A DNA stretch of 64,000 nt from positions 2,999,268 through 3,063,267 of the forward strand of contig OX337239.1 in the NCBI GenBank assembly GCA_946965045.2, given 5' to 3'. Shown piece by piece: positions 23,178-35,400 of the stretch. The notes beneath the pieces were generated by a model. That model was not told the DNA's origin and did no database searches. It worked only from the letters and a program-made list of their open reading frames with translations. Made by a program: the position numbers and the translations under genes. The DNA comes from Epithemia pelagica. Its lineage: Eukaryota > Bacillariophyta > Bacillariophyceae > Surirellales > Surirellaceae. Each line of letters opens with the position of its first letter. Positions within the stretch are counted from its first letter, which is position 1.

Positions 23178-26100
23178 AAGTGAAGAAGAGATGTGCAAAA
23201 GTTTGGTTTATGCATTACCCGGTGGGTGGTTTAAAGATTCACAGTTCCAACCATCTTTTCCCGGGTATCCCAATCGATCTTTCGATGAGATGATACATAT
23301 ATACACACAGTTTTCTGTGTTCCTAAATAGACTTTCACAAGAAAAGGAAATACAGGAAAGAAGGGGGGCTCGGTCAAGGAAGAACAGAAAATCTTCCAAA
23401 TATTTTCCGAGTTTCGATTGTCAAAAAATGCTCGGCGATATCACACCGGAGGAGAAAACATTGTCTAACAAGCGTTCTGTTCGGGGATATTACAGTGAAC
23501 CTGTCCAGAAAAAAAGAAAACTACTGCCGGAGGGAAATGGTGTAGGTGGTATGGTGGGTAAAGAACACAAATCGACAAAACGGCTTCTTCCCTCTGAGCC
23601 ACCACATGGTGTACGTGGCATGGTGCGTAGGGAAGACAAATCGACGAAACCGCTTCTTCCCTCTGAGCCACCATATGGTGTAGGTGGTATGGTGCGTAAA
23701 AGAAGACAAATTGAATAAACGGCCTCTTCCCTCTGAGCCACTGGAAGATGACAGCGTTCCAGGTAATGCTCTTGTTATTGTTGTCAAAGAGGACCCCGAA
23801 GGAACGCTTCAGAAAATTGTTGATTGCAATCCCCAACCTCCTGGATTGGATGTTCAGCTTATACCAAAACCTCAAAAACAAGATCAACGGCTATTGTCGG
23901 TTCTGCCACGGGTTGGGCGAAATGACCTAGGGAAGAAGAGACAAGTTCTGACACATGAGAACGAGAAGAAAATTCAGGAACCCAAGAACACAAATCCAAA
24001 CAAATTGAAACAACCACACTCACATCAACCACGATATACAACGAAGACTATCGTTCCAAAAAAAGAGAACAGAAAAACTGTGACGACTGCCAAGAGAGCA
24101 CCACAGGGAAAAACCATGGCAAAAAATACTCCAGCAGACACTGGACCTAAACAAGTGGAACCAGGAAAAACCTCTCAAACGAAGTTGTTTGCAGATCTAG
24201 ATAATCAGAAACGAAAAAAGAAGGAGTTAGTGAAAGGAAAGGAAAAGAGTGACACCCGATATGCACAAGCAGCAGAACGCCGGAAAAAGAGAAAGCTGCA
24301 ACTGAACAGAAATATGGACTTTATGACCCGTTTGGCTATTGCTCATGCCTGGGAGCCTGATGAAGTTTGTGACAGAGCAATATTTGTCTGTCACACCTGT
24401 GGAGTGTACAATAAAAACATTGATACTGAATATATGGGAACAGACGTCTTCATCCCACACAAGTCTTGTCGCAAAAGACACTGTTGTATGACGGGATGTG
24501 ATATAGACCATTTCATAATAGAGTCATTTATGACATTGTATCAACATCAATACCATCAAGACATCTCTCTGTCAGAGGGTCGATCAAGGAATCACCTGGT
24601 TTTCCTAAGTTGCAATCTTTGTCCAAACACTGAAGATATGCTGTTAGCATATGACGACTATCATCGAGACTTGCTACACATGTTCAAGGATCAAACACCA
24701 ACACCTAGTTCAATGTTGTTTCTACTTTCTTTCAAGGAGGAGGGAGAAAGATGTCCAACTGATCAAGCTTCGGAGTTTGAAATATTTCATCATCATTGTC
24801 TCCTCCTTCTATCTCCGGAGGAAAAAAAGGGACACTATCTGACCCGTCTGAAAATGGATCCATCGACAAATGGATCTACGGTATTCAGTGGATTCTCCCT
24901 CGACTAGGTGTTTTGAATATCCAATCAAATAAACCACCTCCTGATTTGAAGAATCCCAAATCAACGACATCTCAGGAAAGATCTGAAGCTTCCAGGTCTC
25001 CAGGAAAAAAAAGGTCATCGGTATAGAGATTTCAGATTGGTATGTGAATCTCGATCAACGCTGCAGAATGTATATCACACGGGAATCGTACATTCCATCA
25101 AAAATCGTTCTTTCAGTTGTGTTTACAAGATTGTATGATGCAATAACCAAGGGCGCAAAATGTTTACATGGGAAACTATCTCTGGTAGATCTCCCTACTA
25201 ACTGTGAAGACTGTCGTATTGCGCTCAACTCGCTCATTCAAGACAGTATTCTACATGCAAAGTCAACTTCCTGTTTACACCCTTTATCATTGACGGAAAT
25301 TCCACATGATATTAAAGAAGCTACAATCACAGAGGATGCCATTAAGAATTATGGAAAGAAAGTCGCAGCAAAAACGCGAAAAGAAGGAACAAAATACAGA
25401 GATAGTGGTTACAGCAAGGGTGTTTCTAAGGATGAGTATACACAGACCATATTGGAGGAAAATTCTGCCTATCATTTGGTTCAGAAGACTATCAAAGAGT
25501 TGCAAGAGGGTGGAGCGTGTCCAATTTGTCATAATGATGTGGAAAATTCTGAAGAAATGTATTTTTTGGAATGTGGTCACATGGTCCACAAGGTTTGTTG
25601 GAGTGGTCGGGCTGGTTTCGGTCTAGATAATTCAAAATGTCCGGTATGTGAAGCATCCGTATCAGAAAAAAAAACAGAAGGCAGTAATTTTGTTTTCTGG
25701 TTTCGAATATGCCCTGGTCAAAGAGAACTTGATAGAAGCACAGGGTTTGGACCAAGAAAACAATGATGAGAACAACGACGTCCCAAATACAGAAAAAGTC
25801 ATGACCGGAAATAAAGATATGCCAAATGATCGGGCAGGATTAGTAGACAAGGAAGACGATGAATCAGAGAGTGAACAAAAATACATGGAGTCAAAGTCAT
25901 CCAAGTCGGACCGAGTAGATTTACCAATGGAAGAAAATCTAAAACCACCGGCCAAGGAGAATAATGAACCAATGAAAGAGGACCTCAAACCAGCGGCAGA
26001 GGAACATACCAAGTTGGATGAAAACTTGTCGACCGAGGAACGAATCAGGAAACAAGCTCATTCTCAAAACGACAAAGGCAAAGAATCCAAGGAACAGAAA

Positions 26101-27521
26101 AAAGAAGTAGAGAGGAAAGGCAAAGAGAAAGCCCAAAGGAGGAAGGAGAAACACGGGAAGGCAAAGAATCCAAGGAACAGAAGAAAGAGGTAGAGAGGAA
26201 AGGCAAAGAGATAGCCCAAAAGGAGGAAGGAGAAACACGGGAAGGGCAACGCAAAGAGAAAGCCCAAAAGGAGAAAGGAAAATCTCAGGATGGGCAAGAC
26301 AAAGAGACAATGAAAATTGACGGTCATACCACCAAGAACGCCAATTAAATGAATGTACCTAGGGTGCTACCAGAGGATCCCAACAACAAAAGGAATGAAA
26401 GGAACGTAAATGAAACTCCTCGAGAACCGACCATAAAGAGCACGACAACAAGGGAACCAACACAAACAACACCTATCTCACAGTCACAACCCTCAAAGCT
26501 TTCTCGATTATCGAATTCGGTTCCTCCAAGGAACCATCCATCTTCACTAGAACAAGGTTCACTAAGTGCACCTGTTCCAAGAACATCAAGCAAAGAATTT
26601 CGTTCACATTCACGAAATTCTGTATCTTCACGAGGGAATTTTCCACGGTCAAGAAATTCTGCTTCTCCACATGGTTCGTCGAGTATTGCTGGTGGTCATC
26701 CAAAATGACAAAGACAAAAATTCCAGGGTCCTCCGGGAAGAGTTCATCCATATGGTAGTCAAAAAGATCGATATCATGATTCAATGAGGGAAAGTCTCGA
26801 TTTCCAAAGTGTCCAACGAATTGTTGAATTTCCACCACCACCAGAAGGCTATATGTTGGTGCGGAAACCTGAATATCAAGAAAATCACATGTCATACCAG
26901 TCAGTACATCATCCAAATGATGGAGGTAGAGAAAGATCACTATATTTACCAACCGACAGAGATAGAGGATATCCAAGAGAATTTCGACAATCGGGACGGC
27001 ATGACGAAGACTCTAGAAACACGAACTGGATGGAAAGAGGAAGTAGTAGAGAATATCAAGGAAAGGAGGAGTTCAATAGATCGAGAAGGGTGAGAGAAAT
27101 ACGAGACGTGAGAAGAAACGAAGATGAATGGTCTGTTGATCCCCATAGAAGTCCAGAATCTTCTAAAAAACGGAGTAGAAGAAGAGCACCACATAGATAC
27201 GATCAGGAAATTGGAACTTAGGATGATGAGTATGATCATGCGGGTAAAGAGTATAGAGTGCGAAGAGAACAAGATTCTATCCCTCAAGGACACAGGGAGA
27301 GAGATTATCAAGAGAATGAACTCAGAGAAAGAGAATACCCAGGTCGGAGATCACAAGGGGAAGATGATTATGTACAAAGAGAAAACAGATATAGAATTGA
27401 CTACCCAGACGATCAGAATGAACGAAATAACAGAGAAAGTCAATCCCCCAAACATCAAAGGGAAAATGGAGAAGATTATAGTAGCGAAGAAGATCAAGGA
27501 TATAGGTCAGTTCCTTCTTGA
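23178..27521 (+). pseudogene. Accessory protein X of the large transposon, copy A (RING protein)
   Basis: Homologous to 42167-45179 (minus). It starts inside the N-terminal domain (EEEMCKSLVYALPGGWFKDSQF, aligned to VEKALALTLPDCWFRPYF in copy B). Then follow three 69-base coding repeats (23539-23745), a Lys-rich linker, a segment FVCHTCGVYNKN...DVFIPHKSCRKR (copy B: FTCACCSNKNG...DVLFVPHRQYRR), a possible degenerate Ulp1-like region, and a RING finger (CPICHNDVENSEEMYFLECG, HMVH, CPVC; 25518-25655). The tail is Lys/Glu- then Arg/Ser/Asp-rich to about 27521, with a ~80-base repeat at 26080-26240. Frame changes at 23695, about 24800, 25005-25012 (A8) and 25666-25674 (A9) break it; three lie in A-runs. 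A RING suggests ubiquitin or SUMO ligase-type activity, but this is inference. The 5' end is lost to the copia junction. Confidence 0.6.
23539..23745 (+). repeat. 69-base coding tandem repeat, three units
   Basis: Units start at 23539, 23608 and 23677 and encode a 23-residue repeat of the form GVGGMV(R)KEDKSTK-x-LLPSEPP. The period is a multiple of three, so it expanded inside a coding frame. The third unit is shifted by one base at the AAAAG run (23698-23702). Confidence 0.85.
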
Positions 27522-29460
27522 ACAATTATATAATTAAACCAAGACAAGAAATATTGATCATTAGAAAAATGAACGATATACAAGCAAGTAAACAGCAAGG
27601 GTTGGATTGTTCCCAAGCAGAACTTGAGAAATACATCAAGCAAAAACCACAAAGAGCCAGTTTGACTATATTGTCAATAACAAGACACAGTGACGTTGCT
27701 CACGAGACATTGACCTTTTTCCAGCAATCCGAATCTGGGAAAATGGAATTCTTCTTCGGGTTGTTGTCTTTGTGCTTTGGTAGTCCCACAGATCAGAAGA
27801 TATTTCTGGAAGTTTGTTACGAGAAAGTCGATCCGTGGGAGTTCAGAAATGGGATTGACGGGAAACTGATTGACAGACTACCAAGTCTATATTCAATGGC
27901 TCTATCTAGAATTGGGGATAGAACAGAGGACATGGCAAGTCATTGTTTCATTGGTCCACACACTGGGTTGTCAGTTAGAAGATGCAATGTTGAATGCTTG
28001 ACTAAGACATGCCCGTGTGCCTTTCTGGTTGAATGTGTGTTAAACCGGAGCAACAAGAAACCACGTCAGAAGTCAAAGAAGTCTGCATCTATTTTCGAAG
28101 AGCGTATATCGGTAATACGAACAAGGAAGGGTTTGGTGGATGATGTATACAACCCAATATTCAGGGATATTATACTGTTCTTTCCATATGCTTCAATATT
28201 TTTCACTGGTACACGGACCATGCTTCCATTCCAAAGTCATGGTCACACTATCAGGATAAGAAATTCTACACAGTTGTACCCTTGCCGATTTCGTGGTTAC
28301 GATTGTGTCATTAGACAGGTCAACCAGCAACAGGTGGATATATCCGGGAAGTTCTAAAGTGTTGGTCACTGGATTGGTTATCCTTATCCCGAAATGTACC
28401 AACGATCGAGCATTGTTTCCAATTCAATTATGCAGAGAGTGGCATACCACTACTGGCACCAGATTATTACCCTATCAACGAAGTGGTTACTCCAGACCAT
28501 TGTCAACAAACAGGTAGTTCACACAAACTACGATGTCGATATCGCAAATTATTGCAAGAAAGCACAACAAACAAATGCCATTGTCGTCGTTATGTAATGG
28601 GAGCACTACATCGAAACATTGGGAGTAACTGTTTGAGATATGACCAACGATCCATGGGCGATGTTGTATTCCTTGTCACCATTCGTGACACTAGAGGTCG
28701 TCCAGAAGCACTTTCCATACTACGAATTTCTACTTTATCATCTGAAAGTGGCTTACTTTCATTGATGCAAAAGGTTTCTACTAAATTAACGTCAAAGAAG
28801 GCATTTGTGAAGGGAAACTGTAGACGCGATAGAGGTGATTTTGGTGGAATGATGGTAATTGGACAAGCTTCTAAACAATCGACAAACGAATCCCGAATTT
28901 CGGACGCTGCCATGAAAGGGTATCCTGGTTTGTCAAGGATCTTACCCAAAATAAACAGTGGAATCCGCAATTTTGCAGAGAATACGTACCCCGGATTAAT
29001 TTCCTGTATTAAACATATCGATGAAAACTCAGGAGTCCAACCTCCTGGTATGGTTGGAGGTTCCAATGGATCTACTTCAAGTGCCATGATCATGAGTGTT
29101 GATCTCATGAATGCTACTCATTATGATGTATCAGATGCATCTATGAGTTTCACAGTTTGGACAGAAACTTGTCCAGATTCTACAAAAGACTGGTACTTCG
29201 TCTTACCTAATATTCTTGTGAGAATGAAAGGAGACAGCAGGACATATATGGGATTGTCTTTACTCTTATTTCATGGTCTAAGCATACTTTGGGATGGACG
29301 GGTTTTTTGGCATGGAACATCATACCACACTTTGAAACAAGGGGAACACACGGTTGGATGGTTTTGGGGAGCAAATTCCAGGACAATTAAGGCAGTTGTG
29401 AATGAAAACCGAAAAGAGCACGGCATTTCGGAGGAACAGCAATACTCATTGAATTGTTAA
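27518..29460 (+). pseudogene. Accessory protein Y of the large transposon, copy A (HxD...H-x8-R protein)
   Basis: Homologous to 40044-42059 (minus). The N-terminal half (27518-28357) shares CFGS-x-x-DQ, DVVSH/DMASHC, V-x-CLTKT and a SSIFEE/SIFED...IRTRKGL block. The second half is open from about 28312 to the stop at 29460 in another frame. It contains QPATGGYIREVLKCWSLDW, RYVMGALHRN, YPGLISCIKHI, NATHYDVSDASMSF (HxD at 29119-29127), WYFVLPNILV and LFHGLSILWDGRVFWHGTS (His 29272, Arg 29299). HxD, distal H and H-x8-R in a beta-rich C-terminal domain suggest a double-stranded beta-helix of the 2-oxoglutarate/Fe(II) oxygenase kind, but no search was possible. One frame shift near 28310 separates the halves. 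Copy B has frame breaks in the same interval, so an intron cannot be excluded. Confidence 0.6.
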
Positions 29461-29479
29461 CCTTCTCGAATGGTTAACT

Positions 29480-29637
29480 TACTTTGTCATAACATCAAAG
29501 CAGTATCGGAAGAATGGCATATAATTGTAATACGCACCAAATGAGATTGTAAGAAGCCAAACCGACCATTCTTCGGCCTCGTCGATGTGATCAAATGGGT
29601 CCGTTGTCATTGTCTCGCAGAGGGGGACATATAAATC
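29480..29637 (-). pseudogene. Accessory protein Z, copy A, C-terminal part
   Basis: Minus-strand sequence encoding a 50-residue C-terminus (DHIDEAEEWSVWLLTISFG, NYMPFF). It matches the end of Z copy B (HFIHTEKQWALWLISSPP, NYMPIF). Joined across the copia insertion to 36373-36793 after removing one copy of the 4-base duplication, the frame runs straight through (WKDLYV). It is convergent with Y, as in copy B, with only about 20 bases between the stops. Confidence 0.65.
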
Positions 29638-29877
29638 TGAATAAATAATCACGGGCGCCCCCTTTGTAACCTACGAAGGGCCTCGCCATGCCTCGCTACG
29701 CACCGCCTGGCATCGCCCGGCCCCTAGTTATGTGTTCGCTAGTGGGTACCGTGGTCGCTATTTGGCCCCTACGTGAGCGATTTGCCCCCAAAGGGCACCC
29801 CTAGTTTAGTCATCATAATTTCTGATAGTTTGATTGTTGCAAGCCGTATATTGCGTCTGGCCGTCAGTTTTTATTCA
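29638..29877 (+). repeat. 5' LTR
   Basis: 240 bases, TG...CA with 8-base inverted ends. Downstream, TTTATCAGACCC (29879-29890) resembles the initiator-methionine tRNA primer site TGGTATCAGAGC used by many copia elements. A GCTCGC/GCCGAT-rich leader follows (30130-30260). Confidence 0.92.
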
Positions 29878-30372
29878 GTTTATCAGACCCAAGTCTGTTG
29901 TTTCCCCACTGTTCGCCGGAAGGCAAGCGCCTGATCAACGCTCGGGAGTTGTTCGCGCTAAGCGGCTTCGTCACTCGCTCGCTTGCGTCATCTCTGTGAC
30001 TTGTTTTTGTCACTGTGGGACCCACTCGCTAATTTGTGACTTGCGACTGCACAACGTACCGTGCACGTGCTCGTACACGTGGACTGTCCATCCACGCGCT
30101 TCGTACGACTCAACTATATAAGCCTGCTGGCTTTTGACACGTGCCTGCTTGCTCGCGAAATCGCCGGTTCGCCGACTCGCGGATTCGCCGATCGCTAGCT
30201 CGCTCGCTCGCGGAATCGCCGGACGACTACTCGCCGATTCACTCGCAGATTGTTGGCTCACAGAAATTCGCTCCTCTCATCACAATTGCAAATTTCTGCA
30301 CAAGAACAAGCCTTCCCTTGCCATCCGTTTGACCTTCTACTACCCTCCTACCCTTCATCCGACCCTTGAACC

Positions 30373-32451
30373 ATGGCCGCAAATGCCTTCCGTACTGCAC
30401 TGGGCCGCTGTGGCTACAACAATGCTACCGTTGGGTACCTAACGCAACAGGGCTTCACAACAACGGATCAGTTCCTGGAGTTTCCCATCAACGAAGTAAA
30501 GCCCATGCTGAAGACATTAGCCAAGAACCTACCCGACGGTGTCACCCTACCCTACCAGTTCAACCTGAAGTTCCTTGGCTTCCGAATGTGGTTGGAATAC
30601 CGTTCTGTCCGTGGTCAGGACCTTGATGCTGGTGCTTATACTGGTGACGTAATCACCAAGTGGATGAAACGCGTAACGGAACTCGCGAATGCCACCACCA
30701 CTGATGGTCAGGATGACCCAGTACCACCCAAAAGGCTAACGAACCTTGCCGATTGGGAACGTCACGACGGAATGTGGCGCACGTACTTGGGTCAGCACCG
30801 TAATCCGACAACGGGAGTGCCGCTCACCTACGTATTGCGTGAGGAGTCCGACGTACCGGACGACGCACTAACCGCCGATTACGACTGCATTGACGACGAC
30901 CTAGTCGCGACCACTCGTCATGAGGGGGACCAGTACAAAGCCGACCGACGCAGAGTGTATGAGCTGTACTACCCTCTTATCTACGATGGTCCGGCATGGA
31001 CGTTTGCTAAAACGCATGCAAAATCAAAGGACGGCCGTGAGGCCTACCTAACCGTCAAGCGGCAAGCCACTGGACAGGCCGCGAGCATCCTGCGCAAGAA
31101 ACAAGCTTATGCGCAGATCGCAAATGCTAAGTTTACAGGACGAGGGAAGTACCGCTTCCATGACTACATCCACCGTCACCAACATGCGCACAACACCCTA
31201 GAAGAGCTTGGCGAAACGGTCGCGGAAACGAAAAAAGTGACCGATTTCATGAATGGGATCACCGATCCGACGCTCGTCCAAGCAAAGACCGTCGTCAACG
31301 GTGACCAGGAGAAGTTGGAGAACTTCGAAGCGTGCCAGCAATATTTCTTGACTGTGCACAGTGCCGCCAAAACCGAAACGCAGGACGACTCTCGAAAGAT
31401 CGCCGCTGCTAGTACCACCCCAAGCAAAGGAAAGGGCAAAGGGCGCAATCAGAAAAAGAGCAAGAAAAAGAAGGACCGCGTTCATGCTGGTCACTACGAT
31501 GCCGACGAATGGGCAGACCTGACGGAGGACGAACGCAAACAAGTCCAGGCTCTTCGCAGAGAGCGCAAAGAAAAGCGGAAGCTTGGATCCGTCACCACAG
31601 ACGACTCTTCCAACGCATCGTCGAAGAGATCGAAAACGTCGCATGGGAGTACTGCTGAGGACGCAATCTCAGTAGACATTGATGAAGACGACGCTAAGCC
31701 TGAGGCTAAGACCAACGTATCGGTCATTATGGAAGTAGACGAGAACTTGCTTGACTCCTCTGTTGACAACGTACCGTCGCCAGACAAGCACTCTAAGTTC
31801 CGCGCTTCCGCCTCACCTGCCAAATCATCCGATGATGATTCGCAGCCGACAAAGTCCTCAGCTGGTAACAGCTTTGGACGTTTCGCGCATAAGGCTAAAG
31901 CACAACCGAACGAACCCGGATCTGCGTCCGTCAAATCCGTACGTACTCGCCCCATGGGGGAATATGAGACCTATCCACCTATGTGGCAATGGGAAGAGGA
32001 CGGACGTCCTGATATGAGTCATATGACCATCCGGCCAGTCCCGGAACACGGTGACATCTTTGTGAAGCTGCCGCTACCGGTCAAAGGCAAGTATGCTGAA
32101 GGGACTCGCAACGTCCGCTCACTTACCAAGCATGACCAAAGTATGCTGAAAGGAAGCTTCCGCGAAGAGATCGACACTATTGTACACAACAGTCCAATTT
32201 GGTCTTGGCGCTGGTCTAAAATGTCAGGCTATGAACGAGAAGAGCGCCAAATGTACCATGTGTGCAGACGCTTAGCCGAGCACACGGAAGTGTTCGACGA
32301 AGCTTTGAAATACACTATGCTTGCCAATGGACAATTGGCTGCTGCAGAGCGAAGGCGTAATGTATGCGGTCGTTATTCCGCCGATCTTGAATTCGATGTC
32401 CGTGATCCGAATGTCTCTGACAAGTCTGCCGACATGTCTAATTCCTCCTGA
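30373..32451 (+). CDS. gag: Copia gag, 692 aa
   Basis: ATG at 30373 with good open context. The N-terminal region looks like a SAM-like or helical segment (GRCGYNNATVGYLTQQGFTT). A long helical capsid-like domain follows (DRRRVYELYYPLIYDGPAWT, RYRFHDYIHRHQ-type region), then a Lys-rich segment (GKGKGRNQKKSKKKKDR, 31427-31480) and a Ser/Asp-rich linker. The C-terminal domain contains MSGYEREERQMYHVCRR. No CCHC knuckle is seen; the basic stretch may bind RNA instead. The frame ends at TGA 32449-32451, and pol continues in the same frame directly after it. The gene is undamaged and could form particles. Confidence 0.85.
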   Translation: MAANAFRTALGRCGYNNATVGYLTQQGFTTTDQFLEFPINEVKPMLKTLAKNLPDGVTLPYQFNLKFLGFRMWLEYRSVRGQDLDAGAYTGDVITKWMKRVTELANATTTDGQDDPVPPKRLTNLADWERHDGMWRTYLGQHRNPTTGVPLTYVLREESDVPDDALTADYDCIDDDLVATTRHEGDQYKADRRRVYELYYPLIYDGPAWTFAKTHAKSKDGREAYLTVKRQATGQAASILRKKQAYAQIANAKFTGRGKYRFHDYIHRHQHAHNTLEELGETVAETKKVTDFMNGITDPTLVQAKTVVNGDQEKLENFEACQQYFLTVHSAAKTETQDDSRKIAAASTTPSKGKGKGRNQKKSKKKKDRVHAGHYDADEWADLTEDERKQVQALRRERKEKRKLGSVTTDDSSNASSKRSKTSHGSTAEDAISVDIDEDDAKPEAKTNVSVIMEVDENLLDSSVDNVPSPDKHSKFRASASPAKSSDDDSQPTKSSAGNSFGRFAHKAKAQPNEPGSASVKSVRTRPMGEYETYPPMWQWEEDGRPDMSHMTIRPVPEHGDIFVKLPLPVKGKYAEGTRNVRSLTKHDQSMLKGSFREEIDTIVHNSPIWSWRWSKMSGYEREERQMYHVCRRLAEHTEVFDEALKYTMLANGQLAAAERRRNVCGRYSADLEFDVRDPNVSDKSADMSNSS

Positions 32452-32457
32452 TGGAGT

Positions 32458-35400
32458 GTGCCCTGTGTATCCGCTGCCGAAGCAGTAAAAATTGATAAAA
32501 CGAATCTTATTGTTCAATCAAATGCACATGTAGGCACCCATTATAATTATTCTAAAAGTTTCGCACATCGTCTATGTGCTATGAACACCGACGAATATGG
32601 TGTTGAGACCATTGAGCTCACCTGTGAGTTGGACTCACATGCGGACACCTGTGCCGTGGGAAGAGACTTCGTAATGCTCTCCGAAGCCCACCGCTATATC
32701 AGTGTGCATCCGTTCGCGGAGGAATATAGCCCGCTGACCAATGTCCCTATTGCGACTGTTGCTACTGTCTGGACTGACAGCGAAAACCAGTCTTACTTGC
32801 TTGTTATCCACCAAGCATTGTTTTTAGGGGACCGTATGGGCAGTTCGTTACTCTGTCCGAACCAGATGCGTGCCCATGGCATCGTTGTCAACGACGTACC
32901 TAAACAGTTTGACCCGCACAGCACGCATAGTATCCACGTACCGGATGCGGATCTCACCATCCCGCTCACCATGGCTGGTGTGATCAGTGGTTTCGCCACT
33001 CGCAAACCCACTTCTGACGAGCTGGAACACTTGCCACGAGTTGTGCTAACTGCCGATAGCCCATGGCAACCTCGTTCTACCGCCTTTGCGGACGCGGAGG
33101 AGAAACTGGGTGTAGCTGCCGCTACTGTCGTTCGCAATGGCGATCCGAATTCGATTGCCGCATCCTCCATTCCACGACTCATCAAAGCAGTGCGAACGTA
33201 CCAGCATGCTTTTGCCAATCCATCACCCGATCTGGACGCCGACGCACAAGGCGACGACCTATACGAACGCTTAATAGCGACGGTCACTGTTCATCCAGGA
33301 AAAGAGGAAACTGATGTAGTCCCGGAGGATAAACGTGAACGTCGGCTGTGCATGATCAAGACTGCTAACAAGTCTTCCCCAGCCGATCCTGCTGGAAAGG
33401 GAGTGCTTGATGCAGCCGTACTGTCACAACGTTGGGGCATTGGTTTACCCAAAGCGAAGAATACGCTTAAAGTGACGACGCAGGCTGGAGTACGAAACGT
33501 ATTAATCCCATCTGAGCGTAAGGTCCGTAAGAAGGCACCGTGGCTCAAATTCCCTAATGTGAAAGGCCGTTGGTTCTCGGACGAGATGTTTGCCAAGGAA
33601 GTATCACTGAACGGGGACACGGGCGCCTCGATCTTTACAGATGGCAAAGGATTCGACCACGTTTATCCCTGGAAGTCAAAAAAGCAACATCCTGAAGGAT
33701 TGATGTCTTTGATTCACAATGTAGGGATCCCCCAAACAATGGTATCTGATGGTGCCCGAGAATTGTTCCTAGGGAAGTCCCGTGAAATATGCAACGAGTA
33801 CCGCATAAAGATGGAGAAAACGGTTCCTTATATTCCATGGCAGAACGCCGCCGAAGCGAGCATTCGTGAACTAAAGAAGGGAGTTGTCAAGGTTATGAGG
33901 ACGACCGGCGCACCACGACGTTTATGGAGCTATGCTCTTAAATGGTGCTCACACGTACGGCAACTCACGGCATCCAATATCCCTGAATTAGATGGACGTA
34001 CACCGTTCGAGCATGTAATTGGCTCAACGCCAGACATCTCTCCATTAGCCATGTTCCAATTCTATCAGCCGGTGTATTATCGCATGCCCATGGCACAGTT
34101 TCCCTTCGAAAAAAGACTGATTGGCCGATGGTTGGGCTTAGCCGATGATTGCACCGATGATATGGCCTATGAAATCCTAACGCAAGAGGGCAATCATGTC
34201 ACACAGAAAGATGTGTGGGCCATTCCGGAGGACGACCTGAAGAATCCGACGATTCATCAGCAGTTGTTGGACTATGATGCCGCTATTCAAACGCAAATGA
34301 AAGAGCCGCCATCTGATGGCACAACTGGGAGCGATCCACCCCCAGACCTCTTTGAAGAAGGTGAACTTTTAGAGCCCTTGTTCCCAGAGGCCGAAGCCCT
34401 GGAATCCGACGCGTACACGCCGGAGGAACTAGACGAATATCTCACCGCTGAAGTCATGCTGCCGCGAGGAGGTGAAAGCGCTCGAGCGAAAATCATTGGA
34501 CGCACGAAAGATTCTCATGGACGACCAATCGGTGAGCGTGACCCTAATCCAATCCTTGATACCCGGTACTACGATGTACAGTTTCCGGATGGATCGGTCG
34601 AGTCGTATGCAACGAATATGATCGCAGAGAATCTGTATTCGCAAGTTGACCCAGAGGGCAATGCGTTCAATACATTGAAAGCCATTGTGGGTCACCGCAG
34701 TGATGAGACCGCAGTTAAGCGAACAGACGCATCGTTCCTTGACGGCACATCACACCACACAACGAAAGGCTGGGAATTGCAATGTGAACTGTCCGATCAA
34801 TCAACTGTTTGGCTGCCGCTCAAAGACGTCAAGAATGGAAATATGATTGAAGCCGCCGAATACGCAGTATCCACTGGCATCGCAAAAGAGCCTGCTTTCG
34901 CATGGTGGGTGCCACGTGCACTTCGCAAACGAGATCGCATTATCAAAAAGGTAAAGTCACGTTATTGGAAGCGAACGCACAAGTATGGCATTGAGTTGCC
35001 CCACTCTGTGGAAGAAGCCCTGGCGATTGACCGCCGAACGGGGACTGACTTCTGGCGTAAGGCTATTGAGAAAGAAATGAAGAACGTTGGCATTGCTTTC
35101 GAATTTCCAGCTGATGGCGAAGTGCCTTCTGGATACAAGCATATTCCCTGTCATATGGTTTTTGACATCAAATCAGACCTGCGACGAAAAGCACGGTTAG
35201 TGGCCGGAGGCCACAAAACTGATCCACCCAAAGAATCGACCTATTCTAGTGTGGTATCACGCGATAGCGTACGCATTGCTTTTACTATCGCTGCACTAAA
35301 TGGTCTTGATGTTCTCGTCGGGGATGTGCAAAACGCATATCTCAACGCACCGACTAAAGAGAAGACCTATACCACAGCGGGACTCGAATTTGGACCAGAT

